DNA of 64,000 bases from assembly GCA_029582155.1 (NCBI GenBank), contig CM055896.1, forward strand, positions 29,462,373 through 29,526,372, in the 5' to 3' direction. The stretch is from Panopea generosa (Eukaryota > Mollusca > Bivalvia > Adapedonta > Hiatellidae). The notes beneath the pieces were generated by a model. That model did not search any database and was not told the origin of the DNA. It was given only the letters and a program-made list of their open reading frames with translations. Both the position numbers and the translations under genes were made by a program. Positions 1-12,472 of the stretch are shown here, piece by piece (within the stretch, counting starts at the first letter, position 1; each line of letters begins with the position of its first letter).

Positions 1-980
1 ACAAAAGTGTTTATTTTAAAAACTATTTCATTTGTTTTTCACAACAATAAATATTTCACCTTTTAACATAACTAATATGATAATTCATTCACTTTTTTAT
101 GAAATATTTTGTTCACATTTTCAACATAGGTGATTGTATCATTGTACCGCGCAACTCAAATTCTATATAATCTTATCTAAACATGAGTCCCTGCCGGTCC
201 AGATGAAATCCAATGTCATATTGTCCTGTTAAAGTCATACAACAATTATTTTGTTACCAGTAAATACCGCTGGTACTGCAGTCACCAGAGGCATGATTCA
301 CGCCTAATATTTGTACTTTAGTAGTTATATACATGTACATACGATATATTGGCAATGCCTTACAGAAGAAAAACGCATATCATTATCAGAAGTCTTTGCG
401 AACCAATAATCTAAACTGCCTATTATATACAGTTATGAATATTTGCCATCAGAACAATAAATAATCTGAATCTTCATATATTTCTTTAGAAATTGGAAAA
501 ATAAACCGATTCATACTTTAGATGTGGTCAGTCTGTAGGTCTTTTGGCCGTCCGTCAACTATTTGGGCAACCACATTGACCGACCTTGCTCATGTGCACT
601 TTTTTCATGTAACACTTTGTTAGCTGATTCTTTGCGAATGCTTATCAGCTTCCTCCTATGCTGTTACTCCTCGATCTCTCATCTCGAAAAGCTCAACATT
701 TTTAACTATTTCTGTCCCAGCAGACCTTCCACACATAGGTGTACTACAATTGCTGGTATTGCCGTTACGGTACTATGAAATATATCTATAAAGTCCTGAA
801 AGTGACTGCTAGTATGCATCGTCAAATCTTCCACAAAAATTTACACGCGCCGCAACTTGGAGTTCATTTAGCCAAAACACCAGCGAGAGATTGTTGTTTC
901 TACACATGTAATAAAATGTTAGATAAACACTAGTGAACTAGTGATTAGCGAGAATCACGATAAGACAATCGGTTGTATGC
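1..980. other. No gene recognised
   Basis: AT-rich sequence with only short, low-complexity open frames on either strand. I see no recognisable domain, RNA gene or repeat family. Confidence 0.5.
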
Positions 981-984
981 ACGT

Positions 985-1243
985 GTGCGTATATATATAA
1001 GCCGGTTGCAGGTTATGAGCGACACTATGCTTATGTATTGAAGATAAAAACCTGGCTTTCGAAAGGTAAGTAACCCAGAGTACAATTACTAAAGCTAGCC
1101 CTAATGGACTGACGGTAGATGGTGTAATAGGAACTTCTATAAAGAAATGTTTCTCTAAAAACTACAAGATCAACCATGGTGGAGTGTTGACTTCAGCTCT
1201 ATAATGAATATACAAGCTGTACGCATTTCAACAATTGATATTG
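985..1243 (+). promoter_or_regulatory. Candidate core promoter with first exons
   Basis: A TATA-like run (ATATATATAA, 991-1000) lies about 30 bases before a possible transcript start near 1025. The short stretch after it ends in a strong splice donor (AAAG then gtaagtaa, exon end 1065). A second candidate exon, 1197-1243, has a good acceptor (gacttcag), an ATG at 1204 and a donor (gtatgt). The ATG frame gives 13 codons to the donor and shows no clear signal peptide. This could be the 5' end of the receptor-like gene hinted at by the exon fragments downstream. The call rests only on signal spacing and is weak. Confidence 0.25.
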
Positions 1244-2769
1244 GTATGTAACATATTATATAAAACAAACCATATCAACCGTTCATAAATACTGTCGTTA
1301 TATGGGTTATTTGTACTGTATATTTTAACCTTTATTTTGTAGTATTATAGTAAGCTTCTCGGTAAGTCTGCAGGTCTCACTTAGCAATTACCTCCTCTTA
1401 GTGACGGTACCAAGATAATTACGCCGAAGAAAGTAAATTGGTTGAGCATTATTTGTGTTGAAAATGCTTAAAATATTTTTTTTGAACATACTTAGAAAAT
1501 TGGCACATTTGCAAGAGTTCGGCCAAGTTTGGATGACATTGAGTACTGTTTAATGACCCAATCATTCTCCCTGCATATTGGGAGTAACAGAGGCAGATCT
1601 ATGTAATCAAGGTACTTTAAGAACCATTGCTAATGTGTTCACTGTTCTAGAAGTGCATGTTTCTATATATAGAACAGTACAAAACTAAGAGGTGTGCGAG
1701 ACGTGCATTATCGTCAGTCAGTCATTTCACTATAATTGTATATATAGAAGATTGTTTGTTTTGTTGTGTTTTTCGTTTTTTTGATGACGGCGTAAAGCAG
1801 AAAGCTAGCTCAGGATATTTATATATGTTAAGCACACTAAAACGATTATTATTTCTAAGGTATTTACAATTGTTATCATTTATGTATCCTTCATGGATCC
1901 CGTACTAGAGCTCCTGAAAGGTGTTTTGTATGATTCCACCTGTTATATGTACATAGAGTGATATTTTTCAAGACAATTCTAAACCATCTACGGTTATATG
2001 GGTTGACCAACTTTTAGTTTCTAAGAATGTTTAGTCTTTATATATAATTTAGCTTTGCATTCATTTTTTGGTTTGTCAATGTTTTATATTTTAGAACTGA
2101 TTGATAACCTCGAGTTTCAGGTGAGTTTTTCTTCCATTGCCAAGTGGAAAGCGCATTTCCTGAGATTGTATTGTCCTGGAGAAAGTCTGAAGCTTGTGCT
2201 CTGTGAAGGTGAAGTGTTTGGGGGTATGTTGATATTTTTCTAGTTAAAACTTTTGTAGGTAAGAATTAACCTGGCTCTCTTTAATATTCGCTTATACATC
2301 CGGGTGTTCGAAGGCTTTCCCGCAAACAACTAATGGTGAACACGATATAATGCCAATTAAGTAAAGTGGAATCGGTTTATCAACAGTTTTATTACTATTT
2401 ATTATCAAACACCAAAAAAATATTACACGGATATTCATGAATGCCAGGTAAATGTTCACGCACAATATAACTGCAATTAGTTTAAAGTGTGTTATGATTT
2501 GAGCAAGTTCATCACTGAACGGTGAAAGTTAAGCGGGTAATTATATAAATTCAAATATGTTTACGTCCATGATTGGGTACATATACCTGTTTTAACTGTA
2601 TCGAGGACAGTGTGTTCTCAAATAAAAAACGGACTGTACCATTCAAACGTTTCGGTTGCGTTCATGTAAATATAAACACATTGATGACGATGTGATATTT
2701 TTACAGATATAATACAAAACATCATTGATGCAATTTATTACTAAGGCGTGTTTTTACTATATATTCTGA
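1244..2769. other. No gene recognised; one micro-exon candidate
   Basis: Mostly featureless AT-rich DNA. At 2095-2120 a 26-base stretch is framed by a good acceptor (ttttatattttag) and a strong donor (CAG then gtgagt). It could be a micro-exon, but nothing else supports it. Confidence 0.4.
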
Positions 2770-2904
2770 AGAGTGTCCAGTTGGTAGATTGGTCCTGAGT
2801 GTGATTATCAATGTGAAAATTGCCTAAACGCAGATTTGTATAGCGCTCAAACAGTGAATTGTCCACAAGGGTGTAAGGAAGGATATAAAGATACACCTAC
2901 ATGA
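2770..2904 (+). pseudogene. EGF-like repeat exon relic
   Basis: The + strand encodes a cysteine-rich stretch reading ECPVGR, then after one frame change ECDYQCENC, then a C..GC..GY block and a stop at 2902. The spacing matches the multi-EGF (MEGF10 / scavenger-receptor-F-like) proteins that are abundant in bivalves. An acceptor-like CTGAAG precedes it, but no donor follows and the frame is shifted inside, so this copy looks dead. It may belong with the transmembrane-like exon at 4976 and the lectin-like exon at 6881. The family call is by eye from cysteine pattern only. Confidence 0.4.
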
Positions 2905-3694
2905 ATTATAAGTCTTTCATTACTCCGACAAGAATACGATGGTCTTCTTGTTACTACGGTATACAGATTGCTTGAATAAATATTAGCTAGACATATATTT
3001 TCTTACCTTAACTACTTTTTACATTTACATAGACATAATCTATCAATTGTTTTTTTTTTTAAATTAATGATTAGTCAAAAGAAGCATTTATTTGATATTC
3101 AAAGTTTCCGGTAAAGGTTCAATTCAAATATCGCTATTTAATGCCCCCCCCCCCCCCACCCCCCACCCCAACACACACACCCTTCCGACCCCTGCATGTT
3201 GCAATGAAACGAAAATAAAGGTCGTGATTTCATTACTTCACAATAAGCCACTGTGACATCGTGCATCGAAACATCAGGTATTCGCATATATGTGGCTTAC
3301 GCATATTTGAATTTGTCTTAAAAACGATACAATCAGACACACTTCTTCATTTAAAATCATATTAAATTCAATATATTGACAGCTTTATAGGAATGTAGGA
3401 AGGTATAGGCTGGACGATTAAAACTGCCGAAATGTTTATAATTGAAGTAATATCTGCTAGAAATACATAATGTATGCTTCACAAAGTCACGTTTTCCACT
3501 GTTTGTTGTATACCATGCACTACTTTTGGTCTTAGGTTTATTCCAACATAACATTGTCAACGTATATAGTATTTGGTAACGATATAAAATCATTATGATA
3601 ATACTATGCGTATCAATAAATTGATTTCTATGTTAGATTAATACACTTGATAAACATATACTTCATCAGACGTTGCATTCGGTATTGACAGGTG
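2905..3694. other. Intergenic, poly-C/CA tract
   Basis: No gene seen. At about 3143-3181 there is a poly-C run interrupted by single A residues that passes into a short (CA)n run. Confidence 0.5.
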
Positions 3695-3905
3695 GCATCT
3701 ACCACTCTTGAATAAGCTCAGAATCTTGGGACAAAATAACATTCAAGCTCTGCCATGGCCAGCGTTGTCTGCAAATGTTGACCCTATCGAATATCTACGG
3801 GACCAGCTTGGTCGTCAGATGTACAAAGGGCGTCAGGTGATCAACAGTAAGGAACAGCTTGTACAAGTAATTGCTGAAGAGTTTATTGCTATTCTTCAAT
3901 ATTGA
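3695..3905 (+). pseudogene. Tc1/mariner transposase C-terminal relic
   Basis: The frame from about 3708 to 3902 reads NIQALPWPALSANVDPIEYL followed by DQLGR and later EQLVQVIAEEF. This is the hallmark C-terminal block of Tc1-like DDE transposases, usually written WPAxSPDLNPIExLWDxLgr. The glutamate of the DPIE motif corresponds to the third catalytic acidic residue of the family. Nothing of the N-terminal DNA-binding half or the first two catalytic aspartates is seen upstream, and no terminal inverted repeats were found. It is a short relic about 65 codons long. Confidence 0.75.
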
Positions 3906-4441
3906 ATACGTCTTATTCGCAGTATGTGGCATTGATGCCATACGGATAAGAATGCAAGCGGTGGTCACACACGGTACTGCTTTGTGAACTTTTTCAGACT
4001 TCAATATTGAAGGCATTGACATTCCATAAAAAATTTCACATTTCATTGTTTCTTCCAATGGTTATTTGCTAAAACGCTCTGAAACGTTTTTTATAAACTA
4101 AGGTAGAGCAGTATCGAAATATAATAAATATATTTCATGGTGCATTTTCATTGATCGTCAATCTGCACTACTCCCAGCTATATATAGTAAAGATACTCTG
4201 ATGCAATTATCTGTAAAATTCAGAACTAAAGTTATAAACAAAAAAAATAACATGGGTTTGCAGTTATTATAAGCAATCTATCGCTAACAGAGTTCAAACT
4301 TCGACTGAATGTTTTATTCAATATTTGACAGACGAGACATTCGAATTTAGTTTATATTGAAAACAAGGATTAGCAATACAGGTACTGTAAACAAATGTCA
4401 ACATGTGTGTCGCGGTATTAAGAAAAGTACTACGGAAAACT
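3906..4441. other. No gene recognised
   Basis: AT-rich DNA without a recognisable coding or repeat signal. Confidence 0.5.
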
Positions 4442-4627
4442 TTGCCTAGTAAGTGGATTCAAACATTTTCGCAGCGCACACCTCTGTCCTTGTAACGGAT
4501 TCGCCCAGTCAGTAGATTCAAACATGTTTGAGGCGCACACCTCTGTCCTTGTAACGGATTCGCCCAGTAAGTGGATTCAAACATGTTTGCAGCGCACACT
4601 TCTGTCCTTGTAACGGATTTTGTCTGA
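4442..4627. repeat. 59-bp tandem repeat, about 3 units
   Basis: The block GCGCACACCTCTGTCCTTG starts near 4474, 4533 and 4592, giving a period of 59 bases. Each unit also carries GTGGATTCAAACATGTTT with small changes. The open frame seen through it on the minus strand is a by-product of the repeat. Confidence 0.85.
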
Positions 4628-4975
4628 GAAAGTGACAGTGCTACCATATCCCCATGACTTCTTTCTCTTTCCCAAATTGAATTTTTTTTCTCTCCGGTCG
4701 TAGATATGGGTCATGACAGGCTCTTTGTTCTGTTGTTAACCAGAGTCTCTGTAGTATACCCCAATCATCCTACCGTGACGCTTTCAGGAAATGGACCCAC
4801 AAAATGGAATTATGTATTTCTTACCATGTTTGGTATTAAATGGAGATATTAGCGATATAGTTAGTTATTAATGGTAAGAGGGCAAATACACAATACAGTT
4901 CGAATAACCCTCGTCTATAAAACATCATAGTCTGTTATACGAAAAATAAAAATATTTTTTGTACCTCGTTTGTAG

Positions 4976-5088
4976 ATTTCCCAGAGTCATCACAAACAGC
5001 CGTTATCGGTGGTGTATCTGCTGCCGGTGTTGTTTCTGTTGCTGGCATTGTGATTGTGTTTGTTTTAGACGCAGACGTGACAATTTGA
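4976..5088 (+). CDS. Candidate transmembrane exon
   Basis: A good acceptor (cctcgtttgtag) ends at 4975. The following frame begins FPESSQTAVIGG, runs through about 23 hydrophobic or small residues (AVIGGVSAAGVVSVAGIVIV plus FVL) and then DADVTI before a stop at 5086. This looks like the single membrane-spanning segment of a type I receptor, as found at the end of bivalve multi-EGF receptors. A donor is possible before the stop (gtgaca at 5077), in which case the protein would continue elsewhere. No positively charged stop-transfer cluster is visible. It is an isolated exon with no neighbour that clearly splices to it. Confidence 0.35.
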
Positions 5089-5544
5089 GATAAATACAGT
5101 ATAATGTACTTTTATTACTAGTTACACTGATAACTGGTTGGAATACGACTATAAAATATTGCAGCTTTCACTATGTAAACATGATATTGTACGTATGTAA
5201 CACATATTTTGTGTTAAGTATTAAGATTGGAGAGTACTAATGTAATAAAAATTGTATTTATATTGGTTCATTATTTCGATTTTAGCTCCAATATAATTAC
5301 AGCATGTGAGAATGATCGGTGTTTGAATTATAATTCGTGATCGAATTAAAAAGATAAATATGTGAAATACCATTTATTTATTTGCAAAACATATTTATTC
5401 GAAAAAATATGCACACATAGTCCTTCATTGAATACTGTTTGCTTATTTCACAGGAGAAGATAATTAGAAGACACTGGTGTTTCGACTCGATGGAGTTTTA
5501 ACAGGGTTTGTCCTATACCTGGTTACTTGTAAAAGTCAAATACA

Positions 5545-5801
5545 TAAGCTCAGTCGGTTACGTGTCTTGCTGTCAATCAATGGGTCGTGAGTTCGAATCA
5601 CCGCCCGGCAACAGTCTCTGTGGTGATTGATATATTACATTATATCTCATTGTCATTCGTCTCTCACCGCTGATGCAAGTGGGAAAGTTAGCAGTTACTT
5701 GCGGATATGGATGTGATCGAATACTGGTTAACCTTTCAGGATTCAAAGAAACATTGATCGTATGTTAGCCCTCGATGTTATGAAAATGATGCTAAATATT
5801 T

Positions 5802-5836
<35 letters not shown>
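5545..5836 (+). repeat. tRNA-derived SINE, group A
   Basis: A tRNA-like head (AAGCTCAGTCGGTTACGTG and GGTCGTGAGTTCGAATC, an A/B-box pair) is followed by a body containing GTTACTTGCGGA and GTACTGGTTAACC-like sequence. It ends in an (AATC)n tail at 5802-5836. The same family recurs at 22970-23276 and 39917-40195, with fragments at 21300-21420 and 21712-21895. The body motif TTACTTGCGGA is also shared with the group B SINEs of this window. Confidence 0.85.
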
Positions 5837-5839
<3 letters not shown>

Positions 5840-6880
5840 CCAAGTGTTCAATTATTGATAATTTACTCTTCGTGATAAACGTTTATATCGTTACATAGCT
5901 TGTATATTTCATGTTTGTTATGTAACATTATATCGCAACATTTATATTGAAATTGTTCCTACTTGTCTTTGAAGTACATGTATAAATCTTGTTGATAACC
6001 AACAATATATCAATGTATAAAACGTCTACTGATAACAGAAAGTGCTTTAGTGTTGGCACATCAAATGAAGCAAATAATAAAACATCCCTTCTTTGGGTGT
6101 TGGGTCCTTCTATGAATGACATAAAATACATTTCGGTTACTATCAACTAGGACTGAAACAGTTCAAAGGCGGTTTAACTTCTAAATTGAAGCATACCATC
6201 TGTCATTCAACGAAACTTATTTTCATCCCATGTCATCCCATTATAACTGAGGTTCTATTAGTCTTAATAATTATTTTTGTTAAATAAATGTTAACATCAA
6301 TGGCTCCTCAGGTTTGCTGTGTTGATGTTATTTACAAATAATAATGGGACAACCTGAAAGCTCTTGAAAAAGGAAATAACACTCTGAAAATGAAATTAAC
6401 CAGCAATGACGAGGACTTCAAACAAATTAATGTTGAAAATTATAAATCTGGAGGACGCAATATGGAAATCTCTATTGCTATCAATTGTATGTAAAATCAA
6501 CACTTATAAGAAAAATGACTAATTACTACATATAACTACATAAAGTGGTTTAACCAGTAAGAACGGGATAGGTGTTGTGGTATCAAGATTTTTAATACCA
6601 GAAAATGGTATAAATAGCTTTGGCATATCTTTTTACTCAGAAACATTTTACCGATAAAAAGTTAGAAATATATAATACTTTATATTATAACATTCTAAAA
6701 TGACCTAATTACTATAAAAAATATGATCACCATGTTGATACCTGCGTCTGCGTCTCTGCTTGTTGTATCAACGAAGGGAGTTCATGTAACACAATGGCCG
6801 TAATATTATATATTAGTAGTTAGGACCTAGGTGTAGTCATTGTAACATTAATTTACTGATTCATGTGTTCTTTCATTCAG
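5837..6880. other. No gene recognised
   Basis: AT-rich DNA with only short, composition-driven open frames. The last ~20 bases form the acceptor of the next candidate exon. Confidence 0.45.
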
Positions 6881-7023
6881 GAGATATTGCATTTGGGGAG
6901 TATTGCCAACAGAAGGATAATATCAACCCACTACAAAACTTCGCCATCGACGACCACATAACAACTTGTAGCAGTATATATCCATACATTAGGTCGATTC
7001 GTTATGTATCATTATACATGTAG
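6881..7023 (+). CDS. Candidate fucolectin/discoidin-like exon
   Basis: A strong acceptor (gtgttctttcattcag) ends at 6880. The frame starting at 6883 is open for 46 codons and reads DIAFGEYCQQKDNINPLQNF, then AIDDHITTCSSIY. The layout resembles the start of fucolectin (FTP) or F5/8C domains, in which an alanine-leucine-glycine-lysine-like block is followed by a variable loop and then AVDGxxxTC. A possible donor (gtatat) occurs at 6974. In bivalves such domains often precede EGF repeats and a membrane anchor, which fits the fragments at 2770 and 4976. The family call is by eye and no partner exon was found. Confidence 0.33.
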
Positions 7024-7231
7024 TGAGATTCGTATTAGAAACATTATATTATGCATTTAACCTAAATATTTTATATATGTTAACATATTTACATTATATA
7101 AATATTTCATCATGTTGAAGGTGACAGTAATGGTGCTCACCTTCTTCCTCTTCTAAGTTACAGTTACATTTGACATGATTACTGTCACAGAATATAACCA
7201 TTAAATATATAAAATAGATATATATGTTAAA

Positions 7232-7800
7232 GTGACACCATTAACGACGACTATCAATAGTTTAAAACCTTGTTTTTTTTTAATTCGAAGATGTAATTAT
7301 GAGTTGACTCACCGTTTCTACATACACAAAAATGGCCCGTTAGTAATAGAAACTGGTCGTCATGAAAATGGTAATCGTGAAAATTGTTTATGTCTAAATT
7401 GCAAAACAACCGAACAGTTTAGTTTAAACATATTTATTTTACTTCGATTGAAAAACAAGTTCTTACAACTTAGGCAAATCACGCTCGAAGTCACGCTTTC
7501 ATGTATTAACAGGTGAATATCATGTATTCTTTAGATGTCCCAAATACTCAGAGTAATGTTATTGCGTCATTTTCTTCAAAGTATAGTGAAATTGGAATTT
7601 ATTTATAAAATAAGAGAAAATTTATTAATACATTTATTGTCTATTTAAAAGAAACGAATTACAAATATATTGTACATACGCAACTTTTACAATTTACTGT
7701 AAATAATGATTTGTTTTTGTTGTTTTAGGGCCTGATGCCTTTGCTTACGAAGTAACAGTTTGTAAATTGTATTGTTACGTCATTGAGATGATCTTACTGT
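7232..7800 (+). pseudogene. LINE C-terminal relic
   Basis: The frame includes ETGRHENGNRENCLCLNCK and, after a frame change, GEYHVFFRCPKY. This matches the C-terminal Cys-Cys-His-Cys block of the two large LINE copies in this window (ETGRYAHNRI, YCTLCN, DEYHFVLICP in the copy ending at 35420). Only the last part of the LINE protein is visible, and several frame changes are needed to follow it. Downstream AT-rich sequence up to about 7800 may be the decayed protein end and 3' untranslated part. Confidence 0.6.
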
Positions 7801-8159
7801 ATATAGGCGACATATGTATGTCATTACAAAGAGACTTCCGTAATTAAAACAGTAAAGAATACGAGACAAAAGACTATAGTACAGCCTTTATAACCAGTTC
7901 AACAAACATATATTTAAGCAAAAACTGTTTTGTTTTACTTAATGCAAATATTAAATATTTGTAATTTAATTAGTTCATCTTATTGCTGTCTTCCCATAAT
8001 TCACAACAATTGAATTGATAATGAAAGGAAATATTTGCGAATAACGTCACTCATGATAGGCATGGAACATATCCCAACACCCTGAACATTCGCAGATAGC
8101 AAGATGACCCCCAAAGCCCCAACGCTGCCATTTCACATACAACAAGAAGTGTTTTTCCG

Positions 8160-8290
8160 TGGCGGTGGCTGTATGGGCTTTGGCATAATATAAAATTTAC
8201 TACTGAGGTCATGGGTTCAAACCAAGCAAGATCAAATCCCAAAAATATTATGTGAAAAAGTGGGTCAATTATTTGCATTTGGTCGCTCTA
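8160..8290 (+). repeat. tRNA-like SINE remnant
   Basis: A head resembling a tRNA (GGCTGTATGGGCTTTGGC and a B box in GTCATGGGTTCAAACCAAGC) is followed by AATATTATGTGAAAAAGTGGG. That resembles the ACTTTATGTGAGAAAGT body shared by the group B SINEs. It is degenerate and has no clear tail. Confidence 0.45.
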
Positions 8291-9654
8291 GTGGGATACA
8301 TTATTGGGTATTTATACACCAGTAAAACTACATGTCATAAAATATTATTAGTAGTTTATGAGTCTTTTTGACCATAAACACTACACAATCTTGCAGTCAT
8401 TTCATATGGAGATAATTCGTTGTGGACAGCCGAACATAAATGTAAAGACCAGAATTCGGCGTGCGCGCCTAACTACAATGCAAACCATAGACACAATATC
8501 AAGACATCTACCAAACCAATAGATTTCGTGTCAAATATGACTTATGTTCTATGGTTGAACATGCAATACATCTGGACTGGGAGGACACTTTATAATCATG
8601 AACTGATAGTTTTATATGAGTAGGATTCAGTTAATAAATCATGACTACTCACATGCTATATAAAGGATATATTATATATATAATGAACACCGACTCATAT
8701 AGGTCATGTTTATTCAAAGTGTGTAATTTGAAATTTACTTTATTAAATATTTACTATCGAAAGTAAATAATAAACAATATAAACAAAAGGACAAAAATAA
8801 CTAAATAGGAAAATAAATTAACCAGAAATCATGTAATAAAAAATACCATTACATGCGCCATTGTAGCGTATCGAGTGAGGTATTATTAGAAAGGTATCAA
8901 AATGACGTTTCAAACACAAATATGTTTAAGGATCTGCTTCTAGTTTCCCCTAGATACATAAAATAAAAACAAACGCGTTTTGTTTGTTCGTAGTGGTAGA
9001 AATAGGAGTGTGGTAGTATTTGAAACTATTGCTGCGTAGTTTTCAAATATACGATATTTTTACGGGTCTACAATGTTATAATAACGAAGACAGAGATGTT
9101 TGGAAATGACGTCATAAAACTAAACTTTATCGTTAACGAATGGTTTGTAAATGGTTGTAAAGCAGACAAATTCTCCTTTCGAAATATATTAATTTCATCA
9201 AGGACTTATATAGAAAGACAAGTTTTGCATCTTTCTACTAGTACACGACGAATTAACAATTTGACAAATGTATCTATATGTAATATAATAGTGAAAATGG
9301 AGTTCAGGCACATTAATTTAAATTTACATTTGGCCCATCTGTTTGATGTTCATATTAATGTATTTACTGATATTTAGAGAAAAATATATTTTACTTTTTT
9401 CAAATGCATAGTTTTCTAGCTCAGAACAGAATATGTAGCAAAATGGATATGGGCCGACAACTCATTAGGGTAGAATACAACTATACTCAAAATACAATTT
9501 AGAATACAATTATTACATAAGTAAAATTATGAATATATAATTATACAATATATACAAATTAACATTATTTACTCAACATGAAATAAATGTCGGTCTAATA
9601 ATGTTCTAAGCTGTAATTACACTTACACCTGTCCACTTTACGTTGCTTTAGTTT
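8291..9654. other. No gene recognised
   Basis: AT-rich DNA. The longest open frame (9096-9377, +) has no recognisable motif and no supporting signals. Confidence 0.45.
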
Positions 9655-11977
9655 AACTGATGTCGCGATACAAACTACTACTCACTAGTGTTTTACTGAT
9701 GTCACGATACAAACTAATAGTCACTAGGGTTATGCTGGTGTCACTATATAACTGCTGCTCACTAGGGTTATACTGATGTCAGGATACAAACTATTACTCA
9801 CTAGGCTTATACCGATGTCGTGATACAAACTGCTACTCACTATGGTTATACTGAACGCCTGATAAACACTGCTAATCACTATGGTTATACCGATGTCGTT
9901 ATACAAAATGCTACTCTCGAGGGTTATACTGAAGTCACTATAAAAACTGTTACTCACTAGGGTCATACTGATGTCGTGATACAGACTTCTACTCACTAGA
10001 GTTATACCGATGTCGTGATACAAACTGCTACTCACTTGGGTTTTACTGATGTCACGATACAAACTGATACCCACTAGAGTTATACCGATGTCGCGATACA
10101 AACTGCTACTCACTAGTGTTTTACTGATGTAGCGATGCAAACTGCTACTCACTGGGTAATACAGTAACTAATGTCAGGATACAAACTGATACTCACTAGG
10201 GTTATACTGGTGTCAGGATACAAACTGCTATTCACTATGGTTATACTGATGTTGCGAAACAAACTGCTGCTTACTAGATTGATACTGACGTAGTGATACA
10301 AACTGCTACTCACTAGGGTTAAACTGACGTCGTGATACAAACTGATACTCACTATGTTAGACTGATGTCACGATACAAATTTGTACTCACTAGTGGTTCA
10401 CTGCTGGCAGGATACAAACTGCAACTCACTAATGTTTTCCTGATGTCAGGATACAATCAGCTACACACTAGTGTTAAACTGATGTCACGATACCAACTGC
10501 TACACATTAGGGTTATACTGATGTCACGATATCAACTGCTACTCACTAGTGTTATACTGATGTCACGATACAAACTGCTACACACTATGGTTATACAGAT
10601 GTCACTATACAAACTGCTACTCACTGGGGTTATACTGATGTCACGATACAAACAGCTACTCACTAGGGTTATACTGAACTCTCGATAAACACTGCTACTC
10701 ACTATGGTTATAACGATATCGTGATACAAACTGCTACTCACTAGGGTTATACTGATGTCACGATACAAACTGCTATTAACTAGTCTAATACTGATTTCAC
10801 GATACAAACTGCTACACACTAGGGTTTTTCTGATGTCATGATACATACTGCTACTCACTAGTGTTTTACTGAATTCGCGATACAAACTGCTTCTCACTAG
10901 AGTTATACTGATGTCACGATAGAAACTGCTACAAACTAGGGTTTTTCTGATGTCATGATACATACTGCTACTCACTAGTGTTTTACTGAATTCGCGATAC
11001 AAACTGCTTCTCGCTAGAGTTATACTGATGTCACGATACAAACTGCTACAAACTAGGGTTTTTCTGATGTCATGATACATACTGCTACTCACTAGTGTTT
11101 TACTGAATTCGCGATACAAACTGCTTCTCACTAGTGTTATACTGATGTCACGATACAAACTGCTACAAACTAGGGTTTTTCTGATGTCATGATACATACT
11201 GCTACTCACTAGTGTTTTACTGAATTCGCGATACAAACTGCTTCTCACTTGTGTTATACTGATGTCACGATAGAAACTGCTACTTACTATGGTTATATTG
11301 ATGTCACTGTACGAACTGCTACTCAATAGGGTTATACTGATGTCACGATATCAACTGCTACTCACTTGTGTTATACTGATGTCACGATACAAACTGCTAC
11401 ACACTAGGGTTTTACTGGTGTCATGATACAAACTGCTACTCACTAGTGTTTTACTGATGTCGCAGTATCAACTACAACTCACTAATGTTATACTTATGCC
11501 ACGATACAAACTGCTACTCACTAGTGTTATACTGATGTAACGATACAAACTGCTACTCACCAGTGTTATACTGATGTCACGATAGAAACTGCTACTCACT
11601 ATGGTTATACTGATGTCTCTATACAAACTGCTACTCACTGGGGTTATACTGATGTCACGATACAAACAGCTACTCACTAGGGTTATACTGAACTCTCGAT
11701 AAACACTGCTACTTACTATGGTTATACCGATGTCGTGATACAAACTGCTACTCACTAGGGTTATACTGATGTCACGATACAAGCAGCTATTAACAAGTCT
11801 TATACTGATGTCACGATACAAACTGCTGCACACTCGGGTTATTCTGATGTCATGATACATACTGCTGCTCACTAGTGTTTTACTGATGTCGTGATACAAA
11901 CTGCTTCTCACTAGTGTTATACTGATGTCACGATACAAACTACTACACACTAGGGTTATTCTGGTGTCATTAAACAT
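9655..11977. repeat. 39-bp minisatellite, left part
   Basis: About 60 diverged copies of a unit of roughly 39 bases (GATGTCACGATACAAACTGC, then TACTCACTAGGGTTATACT). Because 39 is divisible by three, several frames stay open for hundreds of codons on both strands. Translated on the minus strand they give a 13-residue repeat around SSLYRDISITLV. I read these as repeat artefacts rather than a gene. The array continues after the inserted large element, at 26757-27655. Confidence 0.9.
10800..11268. repeat. 117-bp higher-order repeat in minisatellite
   Basis: Within the array a trimer of the 39-bp unit has been copied as a block. The variant string GGTTTTTCTGATGTCATG recurs at about 10824, 10941, 11058 and 11175, exactly 117 bases apart. 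Each block also carries GTTTTACTGAATTCGCG. The four blocks are far more alike than neighbouring single units. Confidence 0.88.
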
Positions 11978-12472
11978 CTGGGTGCCGTTTCACGAAACAT
12001 CGTACGCAAATTTTTATCAGAAGTTTTTACGTAAGTCGAACTTACGTGAAAAAGACCGTTTCACGAAGAAAAAAACTTACGAATTTTCTTAAAAATATCG
12101 TAAGTTTTACGTAACTTTACGGTACCTCTCTAGCTGGCGTAAGTTTTTTTTTTTACGTAAGTCGAAGAAAAAAAATGGCGGCTATATTTATTTTTTACCC
12201 GATTAAAAACACATATTAGGAATTACAGACGTTTGTGTGTTAGAGAAACTGTATTTTCGACACTTTTCTTCGAGCAAAATGATTTGACATGAATCAGAGA
12301 CATGTTATTAAGACACTGTATGCGTTATCGGAGTTTCGTGACCAATAGATATGGATGTGAACCGGCATAAGAGGAAAACAAGTTTATAATCTTGATTTCA
12401 ATTAGAAAAAAAAATCAGTTTTCATTGTCAGAATCTCAAAATCGGATCGACTTTCTGTTTCTATAATTAACT

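Noticed and set aside
9096-9377. 93-codon plus-strand frame
   Set aside because: There is no recognisable motif, splice context or repeat relation, and the length is unremarkable for AT-rich DNA scanned in six frames.
9730-11977. Long open frames on the minus strand with a 13-residue repeat (SSLYRDISITLV)
   Set aside because: They arise from a 39-base tandem unit. Frames are open on both strands, units are diverged, and there are no start, splice or domain signals.
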